Shown here one piece after another: positions 22,001 to 31,663 of a DNA stretch of 64,000 nucleotides. Origin of the DNA: Cystobasidium ongulense (taxonomy: Eukaryota > Basidiomycota > Cystobasidiomycetes > Cystobasidiales > Cystobasidiaceae); assembly GCA_022835595.1 (NCBI GenBank), contig BQUP01000003.1, positions 1,536,975 to 1,600,974 on the forward strand, written 5' to 3'. The position numbers and the translations under genes were made by a program. How positions within the stretch are numbered: the stretch's first letter is position 1; every line of letters starts with the position of its first letter. Below the pieces are notes generated by a model. That model was not told the origin of the DNA and ran no database searches. It worked only from the letters and a program-made list of their open reading frames with translations.

Positions 22001-22498
22001 GTGTTCGGCGGTCATACTCCTCAAGCTATACAGGCCAAACTTGATGCTACCACATCGAAGGAGGATCTACTCCTCAAATACCACGAACGTCATGCCAATG
22101 AAACTATCGCTGAGCATAACGACCTAGAATCGAATGGTTCAAGTACTGGAGATAGCGACGTAGAATCAACTGGCTCAAGACACGACAGCGGATTCGGGAG
22201 TGATCAACAGAACAAGGATATACGTATCAAAAGGTCTCCGATCTATCAATTTATCGAAGTGGTCCTGCAGGATATAAAGGCTGCTGGGTATAGATTACCA
22301 GCTTGGACGAAGACCTACGTCAACAATAATACGATAGGCTTGATAGGAACATCGCCGAAACCTCAAGGCTTTCCAATTCTCCCATCACACATGGCCTCTC
22401 CTTTAGTGCAATGGACTGAAACTAGTAAACCAGATCGTTCGGCAGCCACAAGGCCTCGTCTCATAGAACGCAACGATAGAAGTCGCCAATCAGTTTGA
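19080..22498 (+). CDS. Large protein of unknown function, possibly mitochondrial
   Basis: Two exons give 1119 residues: 19080-21711 and 21771-22498. The 59-base intron has a CTGAC branch site 13 bases before an AAG acceptor. The first ~45 residues are rich in Arg, Ser and Thr with no acidic residue (for example SRLRVSRMGRTRASRMARTR), which fits a mitochondrial presequence. A hydrophobic stretch (FLLHLSMLSLLPLLF) follows. Most of the rest is helical and without low complexity. SAYTIMLDAYASES and its surroundings resemble a pentatricopeptide helix pair, and the overall all-helical pattern would suit a fungal mitochondrial RNA-processing protein. I do not recognise the family. The C-terminal ~240 residues contain an acidic, Ser/Asp-rich linker (NGSSTGDSDVESTGS). 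Confidence 0.72.
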
Positions 22499-22847
22499 TT
22501 TGGAGGATGCTTCACTAGCCACCTTCTCTTATGCCCTCACTTGTCGTCGCAGGCTCTATTGAGAATATCCAGGACGTGGTTTCTGTTGTCGCTTTAAAGT
22601 ATCATATTGTCCATGTTACATAGCAGTAGTATTACCTAAGCCGCAAATCTGTCAATTTTACATAGCAATACAATCGTTTACCACTTATCATGGACCCAAT
22701 CACCATTCACTCTTCTTTCAAGAGAGCATTCAAGCCGTTCAACTGCGGCAGGACTGGCGGATTTGGGACTGGTTTCGCATTATTCGTGACGTCTGACTTG
22801 TCATTGGTCTCCGCTATCCATCGCAGCTGGATTACGGAAGGAAGGAT
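22499..22847. other. Convergent 3' region
   Basis: About 350 bases between two convergent stop codons. The small plus-strand open frame at 22690-22917 overlaps the last exon of the dehydrogenase and has no recognisable content. Nothing else is seen. Confidence 0.4.
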
Positions 22848-24689
22848 TCAGTGCTTCGTCCAATACTCGATTTTCAATTTGCTTACTGTCTGTGCATTCG
22901 AAAAGCGATTCCTATGAGCGAGCACTTTCCGAGCTCGGGTGTCGTCAATTTCTACGTCTGACAAAAGCGTATTCCACTGTGTCGAAATGAAATAGTTACA
23001 TGAGTCGAGTTGCCTTTTAGCTCTTACGTACTCTGGAGAAATTGCGCACCATGGCAGGCTGTATATGATGCAGCCTTAGAGGCTCCATCCATTTCGGGTG
23101 TGGCGCCGGAACTCCCTTGCCAAGGACAGCATACAGCGGGACTAGCAGATAGTATCGAACGAAGCAGAACCATTCTTGAAAGTGATCTGCATGCTTAGCG
23201 CCCATACTAAGATAGATGGATACTCTTGAACTTACCGACTAAATGGGCTATCACATAAAGGGGAAATGGGTGTATTGGACCTATTCGGAGATTACGCTTC
23301 GAGAACAGCTAGAATGATAGTAGGGTCTCAGATACGATCTATAATTATGCCATAATGCTGCCAAGCCTACTTGTAGCGCCTCAATTTGCTCTCTCCAGGT
23401 CCACAATTCTGGATCACCTGTGACAAGGCTGGAATCGGTGTCTCAGTGGTGTGGAGGACCACGTGCAAAGTCATCTATGTGCCTTACAATGCATCTCCAG
23501 CTACCTCCTCTGGTCTTTGTCTCAGAGCGGCTTCGTATTTCAGGAACGTTGCCGCAAGGTCTTGAGAATTGATGCAGTTCTCTGTATACAAGCTTTATTT
23601 TCAGCGTTGGCGTTCTTTTATCGTTCGTCATTTTTCAATGGCGCTTACGTGTATAGTTATCGCTGAAGTACGGATTTGAGGGTTGTCGCATCACTATAGA
23701 ATAGTTAGGCAGATCTAGTATGAAGGTTAAGCAAGGTAACAGCATCAACTCACTGGCGCCAAAGACTTGATCCGATGGCGAGCAAATTGTCATGCCAGGC
23801 CGAAGCTGGATCAAATATATCAGCTAAAGAATTTGACTCGAGATCAGAAGTGACCACCTACCACACCAGTCCGAACACCGTTGAGCCCATTTGCCTCTCG
23901 TACAAGTCTATCTGCTTCAGTCTTCGAGATTGCATAATCATGTTCGGCCCGAAGGTGATCGGGCATGGGTTTGCTATCTGAAAGAGTGAATGTGGATGCA
24001 TAACCGACAAAGCTGAGGCCCAGACGCATGATTAAAGGTGAAGGAAGCTGTACTGCCGCAGATGAGCAATAGACAAGAATCTTCTCGGATGTACTAGGCA
24101 TTTCCTGCGTAGCTTCGATGATATTGCGTGTTCCGCCGACATTGACAGCTTCACTATATCGATATGTGTACCTGGCTCTTTCCCAAAATCTGATATTTGC
24201 AGCAACATGGAATACTCTGGAATATACGTGGCTCAAAGGGAAGCAAATGTGTGAACAGGACTGTCTGGCTTACACGTCAGGCAGAGAAGTTTCGAATGCG
24301 CGGCTGACATCGTTTTTTGACGTGATATTGCCCTTGAAATAGTGCACACCTTCGAGGCTGCTTATATCTGAAGGCAAGGGAGCCAAATCTAGACAATAGA
24401 TGTGTCTTTCACCTCGTCTTTGAAGGATCTGGACAAGCCAAACTCCAAAGCTACCGGCTGCCCCGGTTACGAGGTATCGCTTGCCAGTGGGCTTATCTAC
24501 GCCGGAATCTTGAAGGACATCTATTTGACTCCAGTTTGAGCTTTCCTCGATAAGTTTCTCTGTGTTTGGGAATGGCCTTGAGCGATGCTTTTGTGGATTG
24601 AAACGTGATCGTCGTAGCCGACTTGAAAGTGCGATAGTGTATGCAGCGAGGGTAACAAGTACAAATGCCCCGACGAGCTTGAGGGACAT
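22848..24689 (-). CDS. 3-beta-HSD/sterol dehydrogenase-like protein (ERG26 family)
   Basis: A short-chain NAD(P)-dependent dehydrogenase of the 3-beta-hydroxysteroid or sterol-4-carboxylate group. Nine exons give 458 residues: 24274-24689, 23862-24216, 23754-23805, 23649-23693, 23488-23581, 23371-23428, 23236-23308, 23032-23186 and 22848-22976. All phases close. An N-terminal membrane helix (LVGAFVLVTLAAYTIAL) precedes the Rossmann fold TGAAGSFG. Then come DVVFHVAANIRF, VNVGGTRNIIEAT, the catalytic YAISK (YxxxK) and LRPGMTICSPSDQVFGA. VAGDAFLVTGDPELWTW matches the VxGxxFxITxxxPxxFW block of this family. The C-terminal WNTLLSDVEIDDTRARKVL is the usual end motif. An upstream in-frame ATG (24764) is possible. 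The substrate is not decided by the sequence, and this may be a paralogue rather than the essential ERG26. Confidence 0.85.
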
Positions 24690-25093
24690 CAAGGAAAGTG
24701 TACAGAAGTGTCTGTAGCACTCAAAGTAAGAGGTGATGGGAAATTGGAGTTGGTGCACAAGCAAGTTGCGAAAAGATCAAAGCCAGAGAGGCATCCGTTG
24801 TCCTGCTAGAAAGAAAAGTGAAAACAAAGGTGCTCGTGCAATCCGAGCGAAATTCGTAAAGCAAGGTAAAGTAAGGTTTACTGGGCAAAAAACTAATAAA
24901 TATGGCTATGCTACACGTGTACCAAGTAAATAAAGCATTGCAAACTTCTACACTCCGGCACGCAAACAAGCTAAAGCATCGTCACAGGGCAATGTATAGC
25001 ACTGTAACCAATTTCAAATACGAAATAGTGGCATCTCACAGTGTAGCGATCCTTGAAGTTGCCTCTCTAGTAGAAAACAGCAAGTTTCGGCAC
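24690..25093. other. Intergenic region upstream of the dehydrogenase
   Basis: About 400 bases between two same-strand genes. They hold the 3' UTR of the LIM-binding gene and the dehydrogenase promoter. No gene is visible. Confidence 0.4.
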
Positions 25094-28000
25094 TTACTGT
25101 GCTTCCGCTCCCTCATTCAACCTCGGATCTGGCACAAATCCAGCCTTCACGCTCAGTGTTGCATAATGTTCGAGTGCTTCTATATAACCATAATTGACAT
25201 GTTAGTCATGATTATCGCTGACCTTAAACGAAGAGACACACCAAGCGGGCTGAGATTGTTGATAAGAGAGAAGCAGATCAGTTCGCCAAGATGGTCGACA
25301 GCTTCTCCTATCTAGAGAATGAAAAAGGGTATGTCAGCAAACACATCTTTGCCTGCAATGAATGATTGTAAAGCAATTGTCGCGCACCTCCAGTACCCTC
25401 ATAGTCTCATCCGACAATCCCGTATCTCGTACTGGAGGTCCAGGAATCAAGCATTCTTGCCAATTTGAGCTGGTTTCTTGTTTACACGATGTCCCATAGG
25501 TTGTTCTGGCATTCTGCGGGATTGTCCTGCCATCTTGAGATACGTTGCACGCTTCTGTCTTGGGTCGTTTGGCAGGCCGGGACGCATCTGCATTGTCGAA
25601 ATCAGGTTGACGACGCAGTGTCGATGGAGATTCGTGTACAGCGTCATTATGCTTCGGACCGGCTTCATCTGCCGGCGTTGGTGGCGTGGTCTTGGTCTTG
25701 ATGGCAGATCTATTCACCATTTCGGTATGTTGTACGAAATCGTACTCGAGCTGAGACAGAAGTAAGCTCATTTGAGGATAGTTCGATAGTAGTAGTCCGT
25801 GTTTATCGAATAGAGGTTCAGCTTGTTGATAATGATAGGTTGCTCTGCAGGTGCCTCTCGAGAATATCGTGCTTCCGCTAGCGTATGTCACTATAAGGGT
25901 AGCATTACGGGATTCAACCATGTACCCTGACGTTCCATCGTCTGTTATGACTGTCCCGGAGTCGGATCCTAATAGCCATTCCTGTGGGTCATTGAGGACG
26001 AGTTGTATGCTTTGTGCACCGCAGCGACGCATGGATTCGTAAAATCGGGGTATGGCGCACATAGGGATTACTGCAGATTGCAAAAGGAGAGTCAGATTAG
26101 CAGAGCGCTCACATCGTCAGAGTACACTGGGTAAGTCAGATGTACAATACTCATTGCTCGGCTCATCCTTTCCTTCCTCGCTTAAACTGAATTTGAAAGT
26201 ACTATCTCTATGGAAGAATTCGGAAATGCACTGATCGACTGCACCTGTTTCTTCCTTCTACATTGAGTACGCACATAATGATGTAAACAGTCAGTATGCT
26301 CCTGGGGACCCGCGAAGAAGCTCCACCAACCTTGAAAGCAGTTGTCAAAGCGTGATTCAGCTGCAAGGTGCGCAATGTCGCGTAACCCGGCGGAGAAACT
26401 TGCCTGTGTGAGAAACAAGAGCGAAAGGTTACGTCAGACTCCTGATCGCGTGATGCTTCGCAAACAACTTCTATCTATCAGGCTCACGTATACATGGCCG
26501 GAACCATCTGAACTGGCTGCATTGCTATACCGTAAGGCACATTTTGTTGTACGGAAGCCATTTCAAAGCCTTGTGATTGTTGCGGTGGTGGTAGTATGAT
26601 CTGGTCCTGCGATTGTGCAGGGATTGGAGCCGCAGCTCGAGACGGTTGCACAGCGGTATCGACGGTCAGAGCAGGTCTACTAGATTTATTTTGCTTCTTA
26701 GGCGCCTTTGTACCAGTCGTTGCTTTCTGTGCAGGCTTCTTTTGAGATGCTTTTGGCATGTTTGAAGGCGCCGGCGGCGAAGATAAGGATTTTGCAGTGC
26801 TAGCAGATGTAGCAGATGTAGGTGATGAAGATGTTGGAAGACCTGACTGTGGCGAAGGTTTGGAAGCACGAGCACTTGTGACGGCGGCTGTTGGACAATG
26901 TGTCGCGGGCTGAGGAGTTGCGGACGAACTGTTTAAAGCGACAGACGACGGCACAGAAGGCACAGAAGAAGGTGCATGAGGGGCATCAGACTTGACTGCG
27001 TCGGAAGCGTCGACCACATTGGGCGCTGGATTGCCATTCTCCCGTTTGTTCGACAATATTGCGCTAGCACCGTTACTTGCTTGCAATGGATATGCGGGAC
27101 GGAGGGGAGACGCATTAGATATGTCGCGTGAATCGGACATCCAGGAGAATGATTGTTGCTGTGACACAGGAGAGGAAGAAGTGTTCGGATCTTGGCCAAG
27201 TGCGGGAAAGGCGGCATTCTCCTGCCGTGTCGTAGACATCTGACGGGAATCAGAAATATCCATTGCAGATGATAGATTCGGACTTGTGGTCGTAGGCATA
27301 ACGGGACTAGTACTATTGCTTGTGCGCTCTTCCGGCTGTTTTTCATCCATGTGAGTCTTCATCGGTGTCGATAGATCATGCTGTGTTTCTGCCCAACTCG
27401 GAGCATGCAAGTTGTTCCCTTGCACCTGCGCCTGTGGAAAGCTACTCAATGCGGGCAGTGCAGGCGTGGCTATGGATGCAGGAATGGGAGTCGTCTGGAG
27501 CTGAGCCAGCTGAGACTGCGTGACGAGCCGATAACGCGTGTTTGCCGGACTGCCTATAAAGTGCAGCTGCCGGGCAGACAGGGAAGAGCTGTTGGGCGGC
27601 GGGGAAGAGGCAGCAGGAGTAGGAGTATGGCCAGGATAATGATACAGTACGTTGTTATCCGGATGCTGCTGCTGCTGCTGGGGCTGATACTGATGTTGAA
27701 AAGCTCCTCCTCCATCAAAGAAGGTGATCGGGGCAAGCCCAGGATGGGCCAGAGGCAAACCAGGCGGCACACCGGCGGTATGAGAGTGCAGCTGCATCTG
27801 AGGAGTCATCATGCCACCTGGGTAGAACCTAGGAGGTGGGTAGGGTTGCAGTTGTGGATGTCCAGCTTGTGGCGGCGTCCGTGGACGGCCTTGAAGATGG
27901 CCCTGTGGAAGGAGTTGCAAGGCAGCCTGGCGCTGCTGAGCCGCTGCTGCGTGAGCCTGCATCTGGAGCGTCATGGCGTATTGATGCTGGTATTGCTGGT

Positions 28001-28178
28001 ATTGCTGCTGCTGGTGGTAATTCTGCTGCGACAAGGCCCCACCAGCCAGCCTCATGAGAGCCTGCTGCTGCTGAGGCGTAAAGGGTGTTGTCGCATTCGC
28101 AGTCGCTGGCGCTGCCGCATTGGCAGCGGTAGACGAGGCCATAGACATGCGTCTGGCTGCGACGCCGTCTGGGGCCAT
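25094..28178 (-). CDS. LIM-domain-binding co-regulator (Ldb/SEUSS/Adn type)
   Basis: Members of this family are nuclear adaptor proteins that bridge transcription factors. Six exons give 901 residues: 26488-28178, 26327-26403, 26146-26244, 25388-26070, 25242-25311 and 25094-25179. All phases close. Exon 1 codes for a ~560-residue Gln/Ala/Pro/Ser-rich region with polyGln tracts. The LIM-binding domain begins at the first splice (QVSPPGYATLRTLQL) and runs through AVDQCISEFFHRDSTFKFSL, IPMCAIPRFYESMRRCGAQS, IQLVLNDPQEWLL and YHYQQAEPLFD. A basic, nuclear-localisation-like PAKRPKTE follows. The last exons code for RVLEIGEAVDHLGELICF and SPLEALEHYATLSVKAG, matching the C-terminal helix of SEUSS and Adn proteins. 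Exon 1 read straight through hits a stop (MYT, TGA) immediately after its donor site, so an unspliced reading would wrongly split this gene in two. Confidence 0.87.
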
Positions 28179-29066
28179 TCGAAGATCTGCTCAATATGCC
28201 ACTACCTGCGGCTTGCTGCTATTGCTGCTGTATGGTATGGTCGCCCACCACGCTTCACACAGAGGACGATAAGCAGACGCGTCGCATGAGCTGAGCACAC
28301 GACAGACAGAGACACGCTACCCACCTGCCGAGGTCCACTGAGGTGGCTGTCTATATACCGGCCTTCGTCTGCAGCTGCGCCTGCTGCTGCATATTCTGCG
28401 TCTCTGTATGTCTCCCCCTCCCTTGTCTCTCTCTGCGTGTATGGCCGCGAGTCCCTGCAGCTACTACTGACAAGCCCTACGATGGACGGAGTCTGCAAGA
28501 GATGGTAGCTATGGTACATACACCACTCCATCAACAGCCCTCCAAGTCGCACTCCTCGCTCAAACCCTCCATCCATCCTTTGGACCATCCAAACCGTCGC
28601 CACACATACTCTTGTATCGGCCCCGTCGGTTCAGATGCACGTGCCTAATTAATCAACCAGGAACCCCCTCGCCCGCATTGCTACCACGGAATGATCCTTA
28701 TCAGAGGGAAAGCAGCATCAAGTATTTGCGTTACTGATACTACGTACAATGGTCAACCTGTAACAACTATCGCGGCGGTTCACCAAGAATTACAGAGTCA
28801 TCCCAAAGAAACGGAAGGACCGACAATCCAATCTGACATTTCTCATCAGCTTCCATCTTCTTTCCTTTGCTCTTCTCTTGTTCTGATAATCCAGCTGATG
28901 CTCTGCGCTTTGCTAGAAGGTGGACGGTGTACCCACATCACATATGAAGGACGGCTGGGCTATGTCTACGAGATGCGTTCCATTGCCTGTCCACCGTACG
29001 GCGCTTGCCGATGGATAAAGGGGCCCGTTCGAGGGTGGCTGCATGGTCTGAGGTCAAATGCTGCCC
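28179..29066. other. Intergenic region upstream of the LIM-binding gene
   Basis: About 890 bases: the 5' region of the LIM-binding gene and the 3' flank of the membrane-protein gene at 29067. A TATA-like TCTATATACC lies near 28346. CT-rich and GCTGCTGC stretches occur. I find no coding exon or RNA gene. Confidence 0.45.
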
Positions 29067-29900
29067 TTACTCTCCTCCAGATTGGGGGGCGTAGTGCCCT
29101 TCGTCTGGGCGAAAATGGGTGTTTGCGGTCCTTCGTTGGCTAGCGTGATCCCGCCGGCGTGAGTCATCTTCGTCGTCGTTCACCTCAAGGACAAGGGATT
29201 CTGCTGGGGAAGATTCCTCCCGCCGACTTTCCTCTCTTCCACTTTCAACGTCAGGTGGTTCACGCCTTGCGCTCCGGTCCAGGGGTGTTCTGTCAGGGTC
29301 TCTCCTTCCTCCACCAGCTGGCCTTTCAGCTGGCCTTTCAGCTGGCCTTACAGCTGGCCTGGCTGGCCTTACAGCTGACCTGGCTGGCCTTACTTCACGA
29401 ATGTTCACAGCAGCTGGCAACCGGTTCTCTTGCCCTGCATGCCCCCCAAGTTGCTGGTCAGGGGGCCTGTACACGTTTCCTGGCACCCGGTGCGAGGGCA
29501 AATTAGAATGGAAAGGTCTCTCATGGGTCACGTTTCCAGGATTTGGCGGTACTCCATAGGAGGCAGCGGGGCCCTGGCCAGTGTTATGATATGGCTTGCT
29601 ATTGCCTGTTTCAGAGTCTTCATGCTTCTTGTGATGCATGCAATAGATATAAAAAGCCCCAATGGCCAGAGCGAGCAAGATTGACACAGCGATTAAAGCA
29701 ATGACTATCGTGCTGCCTTTCTTCGGTGAATCTGTTATTTCCAGGTAATCATCATCATCATCGTTCTTGGGCTTGCTTGATCTCCCACCTCCCTTTTTCT
29801 TCTTAGCCGCACCTTCACACACCCGCAGAAAGGTCAGTAGGACTAGCATTGGTATCGTCGGGGCCCTCAGCTTTTGTAGGGCAAAGATGCCTGTAGCCAT
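29067..29900 (-). CDS. Single-pass membrane protein with Arg/Pro-rich tail (paralogue A)
   Basis: 277 residues, intronless as read. A signal peptide (IPMLVLLTFLRVCEGA) precedes a short charged linker of Lys and Asp (AAKKKKGGGR, NDDDDDYLEITD). One transmembrane helix follows (STIVIALIAVSILLALAIGAF), then a His/Lys segment and a ~190-residue Arg/Pro/Glu-rich tail containing RPAERPAERPA-type repeats. The topology would be extracellular linker, membrane, basic cytosolic tail. The N-terminal ~100 residues match the layout of the neighbouring gene at 30820-31188, including the (Q/R)KL(R/K) - hydrophobic - C - AAK order, so the two look like tandem paralogues. I do not recognise the family. An earlier in-frame ATG at 29924 exists, but the one used here gives the better signal peptide. 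Confidence 0.72.
   Translation of the reverse strand: MATGIFALQKLRAPTIPMLVLLTFLRVCEGAAKKKKGGGRSSKPKNDDDDDYLEITDSPKKGSTIVIALIAVSILLALAIGAFYIYCMHHKKHEDSETGNSKPYHNTGQGPAASYGVPPNPGNVTHERPFHSNLPSHRVPGNVYRPPDQQLGGHAGQENRLPAAVNIREVRPARSAVRPARPAVRPAERPAERPAGGGRRDPDRTPLDRSARREPPDVESGREESRREESSPAESLVLEVNDDEDDSRRRDHASQRRTANTHFRPDEGHYAPQSGGE
29315..29391 (-). repeat. Minisatellite inside membrane-protein tail
   Basis: Three direct 12-base units (CAGCTGGCCTTT) pass into about two 21-base units (core CAGCTGGCCTGGCTGGCC). Read on the minus strand they code for ERPA and AVRPARP repeats. Unit lengths are multiples of three, so copy-number change keeps the frame. Confidence 0.8.
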
Positions 29901-30819
29901 TTGTATCTGGAGGCGTAGCCGCACAGCGTAGAATGCGACAGTACGTCAAGCGAATTGATTCTAGATGCTGAGGAGTTTGAAGCAGACCTAAGAGATCGCC
30001 AAGCGTGAGATCTAATGTTAGTACCTCCTTGAAGAGTATGACCGAGGCGCTGCTCCCAAATGGTTCCCGCCCGTCTGCCGAGTCATTGCGAGTCTTCATC
30101 ATGCATTGGGGACTGGCAAAGGTACGATTTTGGCGTGCTACGCTGCCTGCTTGGGCTATCGGGATCTCGAGATCATATCGGCAAAGAAACAAAGCGAAAT
30201 CAATAACGGAATCGCCTATGATAGGTAAGCGGCAATGATCTGTCGGAGGATCGAGGTTTCACACGTGACCCTTCTTTCAAAAGGATGCTATGTGGTTATA
30301 ATACTGCTAAGGCACGCTATGATTGCTGGACCAATTATTATTAAATAGAAGTATAGCTGAAACTGTTCGTATCCCTATTTTGTCGAGAGCTCACAGCGTA
30401 TGCGAAGCAAACGGAAGAATCAACAAAATATTTCTGCACTCCTCATCAACTTCTAATGCCACGGCTTTCTCTCGCTCTCTCTCTTTCTTTCTTTCTTTCA
30501 CACGCGCCGCCTGCCTGTCGTTTTGACACACTGGTACCGTTGGCATTTTGGGGGTTAGCGAAGAGCTCGTGCCGGAAGAGATTGGCTGGGCACGCATTGG
30601 TATCTAATATTGCTTTTCTCTGAATCTTTGTTCCTGTGCAAAATCGCGCGCCTTGGGAGTACTGCCCCAACACTGCTTTGACTGAGTCGTCGTCTCCCTG
30701 ATTCAGTTCGGGACTTAGAACCTCCGTGACCATACGTTTATCTTGTCTGTGCTCACGTGCATAGGTATATTGGTAGCCATGATATGATCTCAAGTCGCCG
30801 CGATCTACTGCCAATGAGG
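29901..30819. other. Region between the two membrane-protein genes
   Basis: About 920 bases. It contains a conserved 5' block at about 30020-30075 that is shared with the region upstream of paralogue B, and a CT/CTTT microsatellite at 30465-30499. A minus-strand open frame (30446-30814) is Lys/Glu/Arg-rich because it reads across the microsatellite, and I do not accept it as a gene. Confidence 0.5.
30465..30499. repeat. CT/CTTT microsatellite
   Basis: A pyrimidine run that changes from (CT)n to about four CTTT units. It lies between the two membrane-protein genes. Confidence 0.8.
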
Positions 30820-31188
30820 CTATCGATAGCTGCCTGCCCGGTCAAACGGGTCCCGTTCTCGCTCTGGGACCCACCGCTGCGTCTCCTTTTCAGCCCATTT
30901 GCTTTTCTTTTTTTTTTCGCGCATGCACCACCAAAGAAATCCAATCCAGGAAAGAAGCAATAAGAGTGTCGAGACAATCGCCACAATGAGTACAGCTGGA
31001 GTCTCCTTTTTCGGCGGATCCTCGTCCCACGGGATCTCGTCTTCATCGTCTTTCTTCTTTGCCTTTTTCGTACCCGAGGGCTTTTGCTGCCTTGTTGTAG
31101 TCTTCGCGGCAACGGCACATAGATACAGCAAGTTTAGCAGGATTAGTGTAAGTATCGATTGTATCTTCAGCTTTCGAAATGCAAGCAT
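30820..31188 (-). CDS. Small single-pass membrane protein (paralogue B)
   Basis: 122 residues, intronless as read. A strong signal peptide (SILTLILLNLLYLCAVAA) leads to a linker of basic then acidic residues (KKAKKKDDEDEIPWDEDPPKK). One transmembrane helix (AVLIVAIVSTLLLLLSWIGF) and a short basic tail (MREKKKKSKWAEKE) follow. It has the same order of parts as the gene at 29067-29900 but lacks the long Arg/Pro tail. A TATA box (TATGTATATAGA, minus strand) lies near 31405-31420. No known family comes to mind. The tail may be longer if a 3' intron exists, which I could not show. Confidence 0.68.
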   Translation of the reverse strand: MLAFRKLKIQSILTLILLNLLYLCAVAAKTTTRQQKPSGTKKAKKKDDEDEIPWDEDPPKKETPAVLIVAIVSTLLLLLSWIGFLWWCMREKKKKSKWAEKETQRWVPERERDPFDRAGSYR

Positions 31189-31663
31189 GACTGTTCTTGA
31201 CTATCTTGGGAGCTATAACAGAGCAGCGTGGATGTCTGAGGCAGTAGAACGATAGAGCGAATGGGTCTTTCTACAAGGCAAGCCATTCGGTGCAGATATA
31301 AGAGGGTTTCGAGCCGTAATACACGAGATAAGGGACTGCTTGGAGAGTATGTGGGTGGCGCTGCTCTCGGACGGATTACATCCGTCTGCGTGGCCGAGCT
31401 ATCAGTCTATATACATAACGCAAGTTAGTCATTAGAGGCGGGTGCGATATGCACTTGTCCCTCGATGAGGAAAAGGCAACATAATACATCGCGCTATGGA
31501 GGAATTCAAGCAAAAATCCGATTAATCTGGGTTTGACGCAATCCGGCCGATCTCCAAATTATTTCAACTAGTAAAGGGTAAAGACTGCGCCAATTACAAT
31601 ATACATATTCGTGTAGAAGAAGTTCTCCACGTAGCAGAAATAGCCAGCTGTTGTGAATAACAT
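31189..31663. other. Promoter of paralogue B and 3' flank of PNUTS-like gene
   Basis: About 475 bases. It holds the TATA box noted for paralogue B and, at about 31340-31395, the block similar to the one upstream of paralogue A. No other gene is seen. Confidence 0.5.

Noticed and set aside
26182-26418. Frame reading ASFSAGLRDIAHLAAE as the start of a separate checkpoint-like gene
   Set aside because: It has no start codon. The phase-consistent exon chain makes this segment part of the LIM-binding protein in another frame (QVSPPGYATL).
27378-28289. 303-codon plus-strand frame opposite the LIM-binding gene
   Set aside because: It is the antisense shadow of Gln-rich repeats and has no recognisable domain.
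30446-30814. Lys/Glu/Arg-rich minus-strand frame below paralogue B
   Set aside because: Its composition comes from the CT/CTTT microsatellite, and no splice path joining it to paralogue B was convincing.
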